From positions 3,172,001-3,236,000 of the forward strand of contig NZ_CP011994.1 in the NCBI RefSeq assembly GCF_001632845.1: 64,000 nt of DNA. The letters are read 5' to 3'. Positions 18,524 to 27,333 of this stretch are shown here, piece after piece. Position numbers and translations under genes: made by a program. How positions within the stretch are numbered: the stretch's first letter is position 1; each line of letters starts with the position of its first letter. Source of the DNA: Ectothiorhodospira sp. BSL-9. Its GTDB lineage: Bacteria > Pseudomonadota > Gammaproteobacteria > Ectothiorhodospirales > Ectothiorhodospiraceae. The notes under the pieces are model-generated. The model was not told the origin of the DNA. It saw only the letters and a list, made by a program, of their open reading frames with translations, and ran no database searches.

Positions 18524-19280
18524 CCCACCTACCCCTTCGGTCATCTGCATGCACGCATGCATGTCTTGCCCGAGCCCATAATGAACCCCGCACGGCATGG
18601 ATATCATTGCGAAAACACAATAACCACAATTTTTGTTGGGAAATCCTAAAGGAAGCGGAACTGGTGGCTCTGCCCACGAGCCCCGGCCCTTGGTGTAAGA
18701 CGCATTGAAGCGCCTCATCACCCTTGGTGATGACACCAGTGCGACAGCCAACGCTTCATCAAGGCTGCTCTGCTTCCCAAGACGTAGCCAGCTGAACTGC
18801 CTTATCTTGACAAGGATGACGGTTAGCTCGACCACCGACATGATCAGCAGGATGGGCCACCACGGGCCACGCAGATCAACCGCAGACTGCAGACCATGGA
18901 GAATCCCGCTGGGTGCTGTATTGTCTGGATTCGTGGGCAGAATCTCACGGAGCCCATATGCGGCCAGAAGAATAAAGAAGGAATGGTAACGCTTTTGCAA
19001 CTCATTCGCTATAAATAATCAAAGCGGAATCCGATCACCCCACGTCGCAATCAGGCTCACCCTTGCCGGTGAGGGCCGAGCGCAGGAGGCCGGACAAGGC
19101 GAGGCGCACATCAGGCGAAACCCCATGATGTACACACGGTGTGCAACCTTCCGGGACGTCCGGAAGCTGGACCAGCCCCTGCTGCGTAGTTCTGGCACCA
19201 GGTAGGTCTGCCTGCCATCCTGGCCCCGTTCCTGCACTTCGGCTTGGCCCGCTTTACCTGCAGATGCCACACTCATGCTG
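18524..19280. other. Region upstream of kinase 1 with a possible membrane segment
   Basis: On the minus strand the frame of kinase 1 stays open back to a TTG at 19000. The far part reads MQKRYHSFFILLAAYGLREI and WWPILLIMSVVELTVILVKI, which looks like two membrane segments. The middle (about 18540-18700) looks non-coding. This may be the remains of another membrane protein rather than part of the kinase, since the paralogue has no such extension. Between 19020 and 19280 no credible gene is seen. Confidence 0.3.
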
Positions 19281-19469
19281 TCAAGGTTCGATACGCGTCC
19301 CAAGGACTTCCAGGAAGCGGGCCAACCAGGCGGGATGCGCGGGCCAGGCGGGTGCCGTGACCAAGTTGCCGTCCACGTGTGCGTCATCCACCGCGATATC
19401 TATATAGTGGCCGCCAGCCTTGGTGACTTCAGGCCCACACCGGGTAAAGAGTACTGAACCAACCCGAGT
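19281..19469 (-). pseudogene. C-terminal fragment of a DJ-1/PfpI-family protein
   Basis: The minus frame ending with the TGA at 19283-19281 reads HVDGNLVTAPAWPAHPAW followed by LARFLEVLG, the characteristic C-terminus of PfpI/DJ-1 class-I glutamine amidotransferase-like proteins. Only about 60 residues remain. The catalytic nucleophile elbow and the N-terminal two thirds are gone, lost at the junction with the recombinase fragment at about 19485. Confidence 0.6.
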
Positions 19470-19484
19470 ATTCTGGAGGCGGGT

Positions 19485-19613
19485 TATCGAGAGATCTGGG
19501 CCCTACGCACTCGACTGGAACTGGCGGGGAAAATCCGGGAACTCGCCCTGTTCAACCTGGCAATCGACAGCAAGCTCAGGGGCTGTGACCTGGTCCAGTT
19601 GCAGGTGGAAGCG
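19485..19613 (+). pseudogene. N-terminal fragment of a tyrosine recombinase
   Basis: The plus-strand frame beginning at 19485 reads YREIWALRTRLELAGKIREL then ALFNLAIDSKLRGCDLVQL. This is the conserved N-terminal and box I start (the R of KLRGCDL) of a common short integrase, the same type as the box II fragment at 15784. The reading degenerates after LQVEATLP. It is a remnant only. Confidence 0.7.
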
Positions 19614-19673
19614 ACGTTACCCCGGCCCCACTTCAGTCCCCTGATGGATCCCCCGGCCTCTCCATGGCAGGAT

Positions 19674-21620
19674 CTAGTCCCTCGGCCCATGGGTTGTCAC
19701 GTCACAAGTGAATTCGCCGATGATCGCCACCACTTCGTCGAAATCGAACGGCATCGTCAGATAGCGATCAAATCCGCACTGGAGCCCTTCGCGCATCTCT
19801 TCTGGCGACGCCCGTACCGTCAGGCCCACCACTGGGATCTGACGCGTGGACGGCATGGATCGCAGACGCTTGAGAACCTCCAATCCACTCATGCCCGGCA
19901 GGTTGAGATCCAGAAAGATCAGCCGGGGCTTGTAGGCGACCGCAAGGTCGATGCCCAGCGACGGCGTAGGGGCGCCCATGAAGTCCAGTTGCCCCAGCCT
20001 CAACACAACACTCTGCAGCAGTTTCAGGTTGGATGGATTGTCGTCGATATGAAGCACCAGTCCCGATGCTTGACTGAGGTCAGACACGGTCTTGTGCTGC
20101 CTTTGCTGTGACACCCCTGGCATCCGAGTTACGGGTAACGCGATACGGAAACAAGTGCCCTGTCCTGATGAACTCGCCACCGACAAGGTGCCTCCCATGG
20201 CCTCGACCAGTCGTTTGCTGAGCACCAGGCCGATCCCTGTGCCCTGCACGTCTTGCCTGCCCAACCGTTCAAAAGGCCGGAAGAGCCGATCGATCTTGTC
20301 CTGGGGAATGCCGAAACCCGTGTCTTCCACATCGATGTGCACCGAGCGGCTTTCGCTATCGTGGGATCGATGGGCCTGGACTCGTACCACCCCATGCGGG
20401 CGATTGTATTTCACTCCATTGGATAGGAGGTTGATGATGACCTGGCGCAGACGCGTGGCGTCACAGACCAGGGGAATCCCCGGCTCCACATCCAGTTCCA
20501 TCCGGATATCCCGCTTCTGCGCCATGAGCGACACCAGGCTGATGCATTCCTCGGCCAGTTCCCGACAGTCAATGGTGGACATGGCCAATTCCACCCGTCC
20601 TGCCTCCACCTTGGACAAGTCCAGGATCTCATCGATGAGTATCAGCAGATGGTTGCCCGCCTTGCGAATCTCCTCGACGTTCGACTGCTGCTCAGCGTTG
20701 AGGTCCCCATCGTGTTCCAGCAACTGACCAAAACCGATAATGGCGTTGAGGGGGGTCCTCAGCTCGTGACTCATGCCCAGGATGAAATCCGACTTGTGCT
20801 GATTGGCCCGATCCGCAGCCGCCTTGGCATCCAGAATCGCCTGTTCCAGTGCCTTGCGTTCCGTGATGTCCTGAATGGCCCCGAAGATCTGCACCGCATG
20901 GCCGTATCGGTCGAAACGCAGGCGCGCCTTGCAGTTCACCCAGAGCTCAGATCCATCCGAGCGCAGGATCCGGTGTTCGATGGCCTCGATATCCGCCCGG
21001 CCTGCCTGACGTGCCAGATCCTGAGCCGCCCTCACCTTGGCGATATCCTCCGGATGAACGTGCCTCCAGAAATTGTCCAGGCTCGGTGAAAAGTTGGATG
21101 GGTCATAGCCGAACAGGTCATAGGTGATATCACACCACCACAACTCACCGGTCGTCAGATCGGCCTCCCAATGCCCCAGACGTGCCAGCCGACCGGCCTC
21201 CTGCAGTTTGGCGCGACTGATGGAAAGCTCGGTCTGCATGGTCTTGTGGTCGGTGATGTCGAACACCTGGCCATGCCAGAGTATCTCCCCCGAAGCCAAC
21301 GCCTCTGGTTTGGCATGCTCTTCCACCCAGAGCAAGCCATGATCTGGATGATGGATTCGGTACTGATGTTGAAAAGGGGTCAGCGTGGTGGCTGAGTGAT
21401 GTAATCGATGACGGACCAGGTCTCGGTCATCTGCGTGTATCCGAGAAAAAACCGCCTCAACATCTGCCATAGCCTGGTCCGATGACAGGCCAAAGATCTC
21501 CTCGATCCCCTCGCTGATATAGCGGAAATGAAAATCGCCATCATTTCCAAGTACGTATTGAAAGATCACCGAAGGTAGGTGGGCTGCGCTATGAGCCAGA
21601 TGGTGGGCGCCGTCTTTCAT
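19674..21620 (-). CDS. PAS hybrid sensor histidine kinase (paralogue 2)
   Basis: A 648-aa cytoplasmic kinase starting at ATG 21620 (MKDGAHHLAH) after a GGGAG site. Order: PAS (about 15-125, ending GQVFDITDHK), PAS/PAC (140-255, ending IFGAIQDITERK), HisKA with the phospho-acceptor H285 in MSHELRTPL, HATPase (N box NLLSNGVKY, G boxes DTGFGIP and GTGIGLV), and a receiver domain with probable D571 in IFLDLNLPG. It has no membrane segment, so it should sense a soluble or redox signal. It is a close relative of the frameshifted kinase at 16579-18523 and probably arose by tandem duplication. No partner regulator is nearby. Confidence 0.88.
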   Translation of the reverse strand: MKDGAHHLAHSAAHLPSVIFQYVLGNDGDFHFRYISEGIEEIFGLSSDQAMADVEAVFSRIHADDRDLVRHRLHHSATTLTPFQHQYRIHHPDHGLLWVEEHAKPEALASGEILWHGQVFDITDHKTMQTELSISRAKLQEAGRLARLGHWEADLTTGELWWCDITYDLFGYDPSNFSPSLDNFWRHVHPEDIAKVRAAQDLARQAGRADIEAIEHRILRSDGSELWVNCKARLRFDRYGHAVQIFGAIQDITERKALEQAILDAKAAADRANQHKSDFILGMSHELRTPLNAIIGFGQLLEHDGDLNAEQQSNVEEIRKAGNHLLILIDEILDLSKVEAGRVELAMSTIDCRELAEECISLVSLMAQKRDIRMELDVEPGIPLVCDATRLRQVIINLLSNGVKYNRPHGVVRVQAHRSHDSESRSVHIDVEDTGFGIPQDKIDRLFRPFERLGRQDVQGTGIGLVLSKRLVEAMGGTLSVASSSGQGTCFRIALPVTRMPGVSQQRQHKTVSDLSQASGLVLHIDDNPSNLKLLQSVVLRLGQLDFMGAPTPSLGIDLAVAYKPRLIFLDLNLPGMSGLEVLKRLRSMPSTRQIPVVGLTVRASPEEMREGLQCGFDRYLTMPFDFDEVVAIIGEFTCDVTTHGPRD

Positions 21621-21832
21621 GTCTGCTCCCGATCCTAATGACTGGCGGAATCGACCATCTACGAATAAGAACGAGCCGGAACCCAATCACGATCCATTGA
21701 CGCTGACGCCCAGAACGAGGCACCTCAGCTGTTTTAGTTATCGCCCAAGCACCACGGAGGATAATAGATATACCATGCAAACTGTAGAACCATTTGTCGG
21801 CGTCGAAGTGCCGGCCAACACTTCTGTTACAC

Positions 21833-22471
21833 CTACGCGGCTGAACCGCGGGAAAGCAGCTTGAGGCCGTCTGGCCGCAGATCCCCCTTTGGCGACACAT
21901 GCCGGTAGAGAGTTTGCCGGCTAATCCCAAGTTCTTTGCAGAGATCGCCGACCTTTGTTTCCGGTTGCCCCATGCTGGCCACTGCCAGCCGAAGCTTGGC
22001 GGCTGTCATCTTGTATGGGCGCCCCCCCTTTCTGCCGCGTGCTCGTGCCGACACGAGCCCGGCCACCGTTCGCTCAGAAATCAACTCACGCTCAAATTCG
22101 GCCAGCGCAGCAAAAATTCCGAACACGAGCTTGCCGGCGGCAGTGGTTGTGTCGACTGCGGCGCCGTGACCGGTCAAGACCCTCAATCCCACGCCACGGG
22201 CAGTCAAGTCGTGTACGGTGTTGATCAGATGACGCAAATCACGGCCAAGCCGATCGAGCTTCCACACGATTAGCGTATCCCCTTCGCGAAGTGCCTTCAG
22301 GCAACCTGCCAGCCCTGGTCGATCATCACGCCTACCTGAGACCAGATCCTCGTAGAGATGAGCAGGGCTGACTCCCGCGGCGAGGAGTGCATCACGCTGT
22401 AAATTGGTGGACTGAGATCCATCCACCTTCGATACCCGCATGTAGCCTATCAGCACCTTTTCACCCGTCAC
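21833..22471 (-). CDS. Serine recombinase (resolvase/invertase)
   Basis: A 212-aa protein with the resolvase catalytic domain: IGYMRVSKVDGSQSTNLQ carries the nucleophile Ser14, and LIVWKLDRLGRDLRHL holds the conserved Arg residues. The linker ELISERTVAGLVSARARGRK is typical of the E helix. A C-terminal helix-turn-helix (VGDLCKELGISRQTLYRHV) binds DNA. Length and order are normal for Tn3-type resolvases and Hin-like invertases. It marks the left part of a mobile region. No transposase is nearby, and direct repeats upstream could be its binding sites. Confidence 0.92.
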   Translation of the reverse strand: MTGEKVLIGYMRVSKVDGSQSTNLQRDALLAAGVSPAHLYEDLVSGRRDDRPGLAGCLKALREGDTLIVWKLDRLGRDLRHLINTVHDLTARGVGLRVLTGHGAAVDTTTAAGKLVFGIFAALAEFERELISERTVAGLVSARARGRKGGRPYKMTAAKLRLAVASMGQPETKVGDLCKELGISRQTLYRHVSPKGDLRPDGLKLLSRGSAA

Positions 22472-23026
22472 TTATACGTTCGATTATGTGACAGTGTGAT
22501 CCAGATCACCCCGACCGTCAAAAAGTGTCCCTTAACCTGTCCCGTATTCTATGGCATGCAAAGGGTGCCTACAGGTAGTTATGTGACAACCACTCCGGGA
22601 AAAACCCTTCGGAACGCATGGGTACTTGAAGTAGTCTCAAAAACGGTCGTTTTTAAGTCAACCTCACCAAGATTAAGGTGCCCCAAAAGGAACAAAGGAA
22701 CAAAGGAACAAAAGGCTGGAATGGAAGGGGTCATGAATGGCAAGGGACCTACCCAAAAGGGCTACGCACACATCTAGTGTTTGTGAAAGGGCCTTCAAAG
22801 GGAACCTCACTAAACCACCCATCAAACGCCGCCGCCACACCTCAGGGTCTGATTTTCCGGACATACCCAGTCATAAGACGTGTCCGCCAGCCTCCTAAGT
22901 CATATCTTCGAGGGGCCTGCTCCAGTGCAGCAAAAAACACTCATGCCGATCTTTATAATCCAACCGGTAAGACCAAAGTGGTACTACAACAACCCAACGC
23001 ATGGTGCTCCATAATCCCCACTAATG
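22472..23026. other. Non-coding region upstream of the recombinase
   Basis: No supported gene. It holds a direct repeat TTATGTGACA at 22484-22493 and 22579-22588, 95 bp apart, next to the recombinase start and so candidate recombination subsites, and a short tandem array at 22689-22712. Base composition is visibly more AT-rich towards 23026. Confidence 0.4.
22689..22712 (+). repeat. Three tandem copies of GGAACAAA
   Basis: GGAACAAA repeats exactly three times at 22689-22696, 22697-22704 and 22705-22712. It lies in non-coding DNA of the mobile region. Copy number could vary between strains. Confidence 0.8.
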
Positions 23027-23692
23027 TCAGTCCTTTTTTTGAAGGGGGTGCCTGCATGCAAACTTACTCGCATCACCGCTTTCGATAATATCAAAAACAT
23101 GCTCTTTAGCAGAACTCTCAGAATTGAAAAGCTTTTTCCCACCCACACTATTGATATAAATTATATACGCACCACTTTTTTGGCGTATTTCGATTTCCAA
23201 AAAACGCCCTTGCTGAATTAACATTCCATTTGGAGTACACCTCCATCGCTTAGAATTAATAAAACGCTTTCTCCTACCAAGCATTTTTCTATAATTCGTA
23301 GCCACAGAAGTACCAGTCAAATTATCACAACAGTTTGTACCAACAGCCATTGGCTCCCAATTCGGGTGCTGGATATAGAAAATATACCTTAGAGACGTAC
23401 CACAACATTCACATTCTCCGTATAACCCACCAAGATCGCTTTCATCATATAGCGACCATCCTTCATTGGGTCGAATCTTCCCATGCTCTCTTGCGTGGCA
23501 TCCTTTACAAAGAGTTTCACACAATCCCGGGGCATAATCCCAGGGTGGCTTACCGGGCTCATAACGTTTATGGTGAACCTGCAATACCACTTCCGGGATG
23601 GATCGATTGCATTTCACGCACGCATATCCATCCATCTGAAGAATAGATTCACGAAAATCCACCCATCGCTTATCCCGGTAATTTTGCATCAA
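23027..23692 (-). CDS. HNH endonuclease-like protein with a second zinc-binding module
   Basis: A 221-aa protein. Residues about 20-70 form an HNH nuclease fold: YACVKCNRSIPEVVLQVHHK, then LCETLCKGCHAREHG, with two CxxC pairs and the central HH. A second cysteine-rich part follows (GECECCGTSLRYIFYIQHP, then GTNCCDNLTG), which looks like another zinc-bound unit, then a basic stretch GRRKRFINSKRW. The DNA is more AT-rich than the chromosome around it, pointing to horizontal origin. It lies between the recombinase and the RM gene. A role in defence or in processing of mobile DNA is plausible but not shown. Confidence 0.7.
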   Translation of the reverse strand: MMQNYRDKRWVDFRESILQMDGYACVKCNRSIPEVVLQVHHKRYEPGKPPWDYAPGLCETLCKGCHAREHGKIRPNEGWSLYDESDLGGLYGECECCGTSLRYIFYIQHPNWEPMAVGTNCCDNLTGTSVATNYRKMLGRRKRFINSKRWRCTPNGMLIQQGRFLEIEIRQKSGAYIIYINSVGGKKLFNSESSAKEHVFDIIESGDASKFACRHPLQKKD

Positions 23693-23791
23693 TATCTCTC
23701 CCTAATACCTTTTTATCTTCCCAGATGCATATGCCAGTAATACAAACGAATGAACTACGTTATCTTAACAAAAGACCGCTACAAGGAATCC

Positions 23792-26700
23792 CTAAACCAA
23801 CCGCCACACCCCATCCACCTCCTGCGCTTGACCCAGCACTTCCAAAGCTGCCAGTACCTGATTCACCGACTTGCTCGGCTTGCGCTTGAACTGACCAGCC
23901 AGGGCCTCGGTGGTCTGCGGCCCCACGGCCAATTGACGACGCACAGCTTGCACTTGGTCGGCCATCCCCTTGGGCCAAGTGGGCTTGCTGGCCGGCTCGG
24001 CTGCAGCCCCCTTCTCTAAATCAGGTCGATCCACCAGGATGGCGCTGGTCTGGGCGGCATCCGGCGCTTGGTACTCAGGACGCAGCCAGCGGACATGCCC
24101 ACGGGCCTCCTCCGCAGCGCGTTCGGCATTGAGTGCCACCAAGCGGGTCAGCAGTTCCTCCTCGGCCTCTGCTTGATCCGCTGGCTTATCTATCAACGGA
24201 GCGGTCGCGCCGGGCCTGCCCACCAAAGAATCAGCCAGATCCTCCCAGCCATAAGCCTCAAACACGGCGCGGTCCAGATCATCGTGTATTTCCTGGAGGA
24301 TAGAGGCCAGGCCCTGCTCGTGTATCTTGCGCTCCTTGGGCGTAAGGGTCGCGCCGGAGCGGATCTGCTCCAGGACGTTGTACATACCGGTCAGGGTCAG
24401 GTCCGGATGCTCAGCCTGTTGACGCTTGCGGTGTGCATCCAGACGCTCTGCCAGATCACGAATGCGAGAGATAAGTTCGGGAGTGGCCTCGGGAAATGGG
24501 AAGGTCTCAAAGCAGCGTGTTTTGGCATACACCGAATCGTTCCCAACTCCAAGCCAGCTTCCCGCAGACATGGCCCACCGACCATGGATGCGACTCGACA
24601 AAACGCCAAGATAAAAAGCATCGGACAATGCGATGTTGATGAGCTTGTTATCCGGCAGGATATCGGCGGCTAGGAACGTGAAAACGCGGTGCTTTGTGGT
24701 TTCAACAGTGGCGATGTAGCGGGTAATGCCCCTCAGCATGCTTCGCAAGTCCTCACGTAAACGACGATGCAGCCACCACCTCTCTCTGAGCCTCGGATCG
24801 CGATTGTGCTCACGTTCGGGCTTAACCCGCTCCAATATCCACTGATACACACCGGGGTATCGTTCGCGGACTTCGTCGAGGGACCACCCAAACAGGTCGA
24901 TCACCATAACCCCGCGTGGACTCTGAGTGAGATCCCGACCATTACGATACGCTCGGATGACTTCTGTGATAGGTAAATGGCCACCGCAGCACAATGATTT
25001 GGCCTCGTCAGGGGTTACAATAAAGCCGGAGTTTCCCAACTCGAACCCCCTTTGACTCACGATGCCATTGGCGTGCAAAAACACTGCCCCTGCCACATTC
25101 GCTCCAATGGTCAGGTCCGCAAATACTCGGCCATCTCTATGGGACAGGCTCACGCTCCGGGCATCTTCATCGGTCTCCTGCTCCTGTGTCACCTGCCGCA
25201 ATACGCCTGCCCGTTCCCCATATGCACCAACCGTCATAGCGATCCGCACCGCCGCCCCATCGCTGCTGTCCACCCACGGGTGGTCAGGAATGGCAAACAG
25301 CAGCGAAAGGGGCTTTTTGGCGTCATTCAGGTGCGGCTCCAAGACACGCCGGTTGAAGGTCTGCCGCAGGCTGTTGGTGGTGATGAAGCCGAACCGCTGG
25401 GCCTGCCCCTGGCGCACTTTTCCTGCGGCGATATGCCACCAGTACATGACGAAATCCGCCGAATCCGGCACCCCACCCTTGTAGACGGCCCGCACGGCAT
25501 CAACATAGCCATCTCCCAAGGCACGGCGCATGGTCGAGGCACCAATGAACGGTGGATTCCCCACGATGTACTCCGCATCCGGCCATTGGGCCTTGCGGGG
25601 ATTGTGGTAACGGTAGACTTGGGTGCGTCCGGTCTCGTCGGGGATCAATTCCCCGGTGGTGGGGCTCTCCTTGTAGCTGATCCCATCCCAAACGGACACC
25701 GGCTGGCCCTGCTCATCCAGGAAGGGTTCCCGACTGTCATAATCTATCAGCGCATCCCGCGCCTCGATGTTCTTGAAGTCGCGCAGGATCGGCTCGGGCA
25801 AGGAAAGCCGGCCATGCAACCGGTAGTGCCACTGCAGGTAGCCGATCCACAGAACCATCTCGGCAATGGCTGCGGCCCGGGGGTTCAGCTCCATCCCCAG
25901 GAACTGATGTGGATCCACGGTGAAGTCTTCCGTATCAAAAGTCGCCTGGCCGCCGGAGAGATCGCTGATCAGGTTCAACACCTCCCCTTCCAGGCGCTTC
26001 ATGTGCTCCATGGCCACATAGAGGAAGTTGGCGCTGCCACAGGCGGGGTCCAGCACCCGGGTTTGGCACAAGCGGTAGTGGAACTCCCGCAGTTCCTTGA
26101 GCGCCTTGTTCGGCTTGTTCTGCTGCAGCCAGGCTTCTGCCGCCACCTGAACCGTGTTCCACTCCTCTCGCAGCGGCTCAATGATGGTGGGCATCACCAA
26201 GCGCTCCACATAGGCCCGGGGCGTGTAGTGAGCACCGAGCTTGTGACGCTCCCGGGGGTCCAAAGCACGTTCCAGAAGGGTGCCGAAGATGGCTGGCTCC
26301 ACGAACTTCCAGTCGGCTTTGGCTGCCTGGATCAACAGGCCGATCTGCTTGGCGGAGAGCGGGATGGGATTGATGTCCTGGAACAAGCCGCCATTGAACC
26401 GCTGCAGCTTGTGCATCAACTGGCCTTCGTAACCCCGGTGTTCATGGTCTCCCAGAGAGAGCGCATGGCATCGGGGAACACCTCGGGGTTCTGCTCCAGA
26501 CGCTCCAGGAGAGCGGTGAATTTCCCTTTGGGTAGCAGTTCCACGTCCTCGGCGAACATGGTGAACAGGCACCGCTTGAGAAAGTGGGCTACCCGATCCA
26601 CCTCATACCCCTCCTGCTCCAAGGATTTGGCCAGGATCGCCAGCTGGGCACTGACCTCGCGTGTGACACGGGCAGCGTGCTTGCTGGCATCGAGCTTGTC

Positions 26701-27228
26701 CGGGCTGATCCATGCCCACTGCAACCGCTTCTGGATCTCTGGATCATTCAGATCCTGGAGCCGGATGCGGTGACTGCTGGGGTCGGGGAACGGGACGTAG
26801 GTGCCCCCGGAGCGGGTGAACTCGGAGTACATCTCAATCGAGCGGCCCACATCCACGATGATGATGAAGGGCGGACGCCCCTCATCCTGGGGTAACGAGC
26901 GCACGTAGCGGTCGGCCTGGGCATGGGCTGCCAGCATGGCCTTGTCCCACCCGTGGGAGTCCAGGGCCTTTGTCGTGCCTTTGGCCTCCAGGACGAAACA
27001 ACCGCGTTTGTAGAGGTCTATCCAGCCGAAGCCCTCAGTGCCATCCGGGTTGCAGATCCGAACCCGACGTTCAAACACGTAGGCGTTGTCGGCGGTGTCA
27101 TCACTGGAGGGGTCGGGCTGAGGGAGGCTGAGCAGCGCGCACAATTCGGTGAGGAACAGCTGGTAGTTGGCCCGTTCGCTCCCCCCGGTGCCGGTCCAGC
27201 GGGTGATGAATGCGTCTACCTCGGTCAC
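23792..27228 (-). pseudogene. MmeI-like combined restriction endonuclease/N6-adenine methyltransferase, frameshifted
   Basis: Two frames make one protein. The first (27228 down to 26416, MTEVDAFITRW) has a PD-(D/E)XK nuclease core with D71, E81 and K83 in GWIDLYKRGCFVLEAKG, as in MmeI. The second, from about 26433 to 23792, has the SAM motif LDPACGSANF, the catalytic NPPF of N6-adenine methylases, and a long target-recognition and C-terminal part. The join is at a run of four Gs (26433-26436, minus strand) in the codons for MNTGGYEGQ. One added G would give a single frame of 1145 residues, the family's usual size. The enzyme would cut and methylate DNA by itself. In the given sequence it is broken, through mutation, phase variation or sequence error. 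Confidence 0.8.
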
Positions 27229-27333
27229 TGACGATCCTTGTACTTACGTGGATTGTTGGCGGCGAAAACCGATACTCCGTAGATATACCTTAAACGATTC
27301 CGGTTATGCGGGCCACGGGGTAGGCTACCCGCT

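Noticed and set aside
18524-19000. N-terminal membrane extension of kinase 1
   Set aside because: The paralogous kinase starts at the equivalent of 18523, a ribosome site precedes that ATG, and the intervening sequence looks non-coding.
21619-21864. 81-aa plus-strand frame ahead of the recombinase end
   Set aside because: It has a fair ribosome site at an internal ATG but overlaps the end of the recombinase gene and has no recognisable content.
22689-22712. CRISPR-like or regulatory repeat array
   Set aside because: Only three perfect 8-bp units without spacers; a simple tandem repeat.
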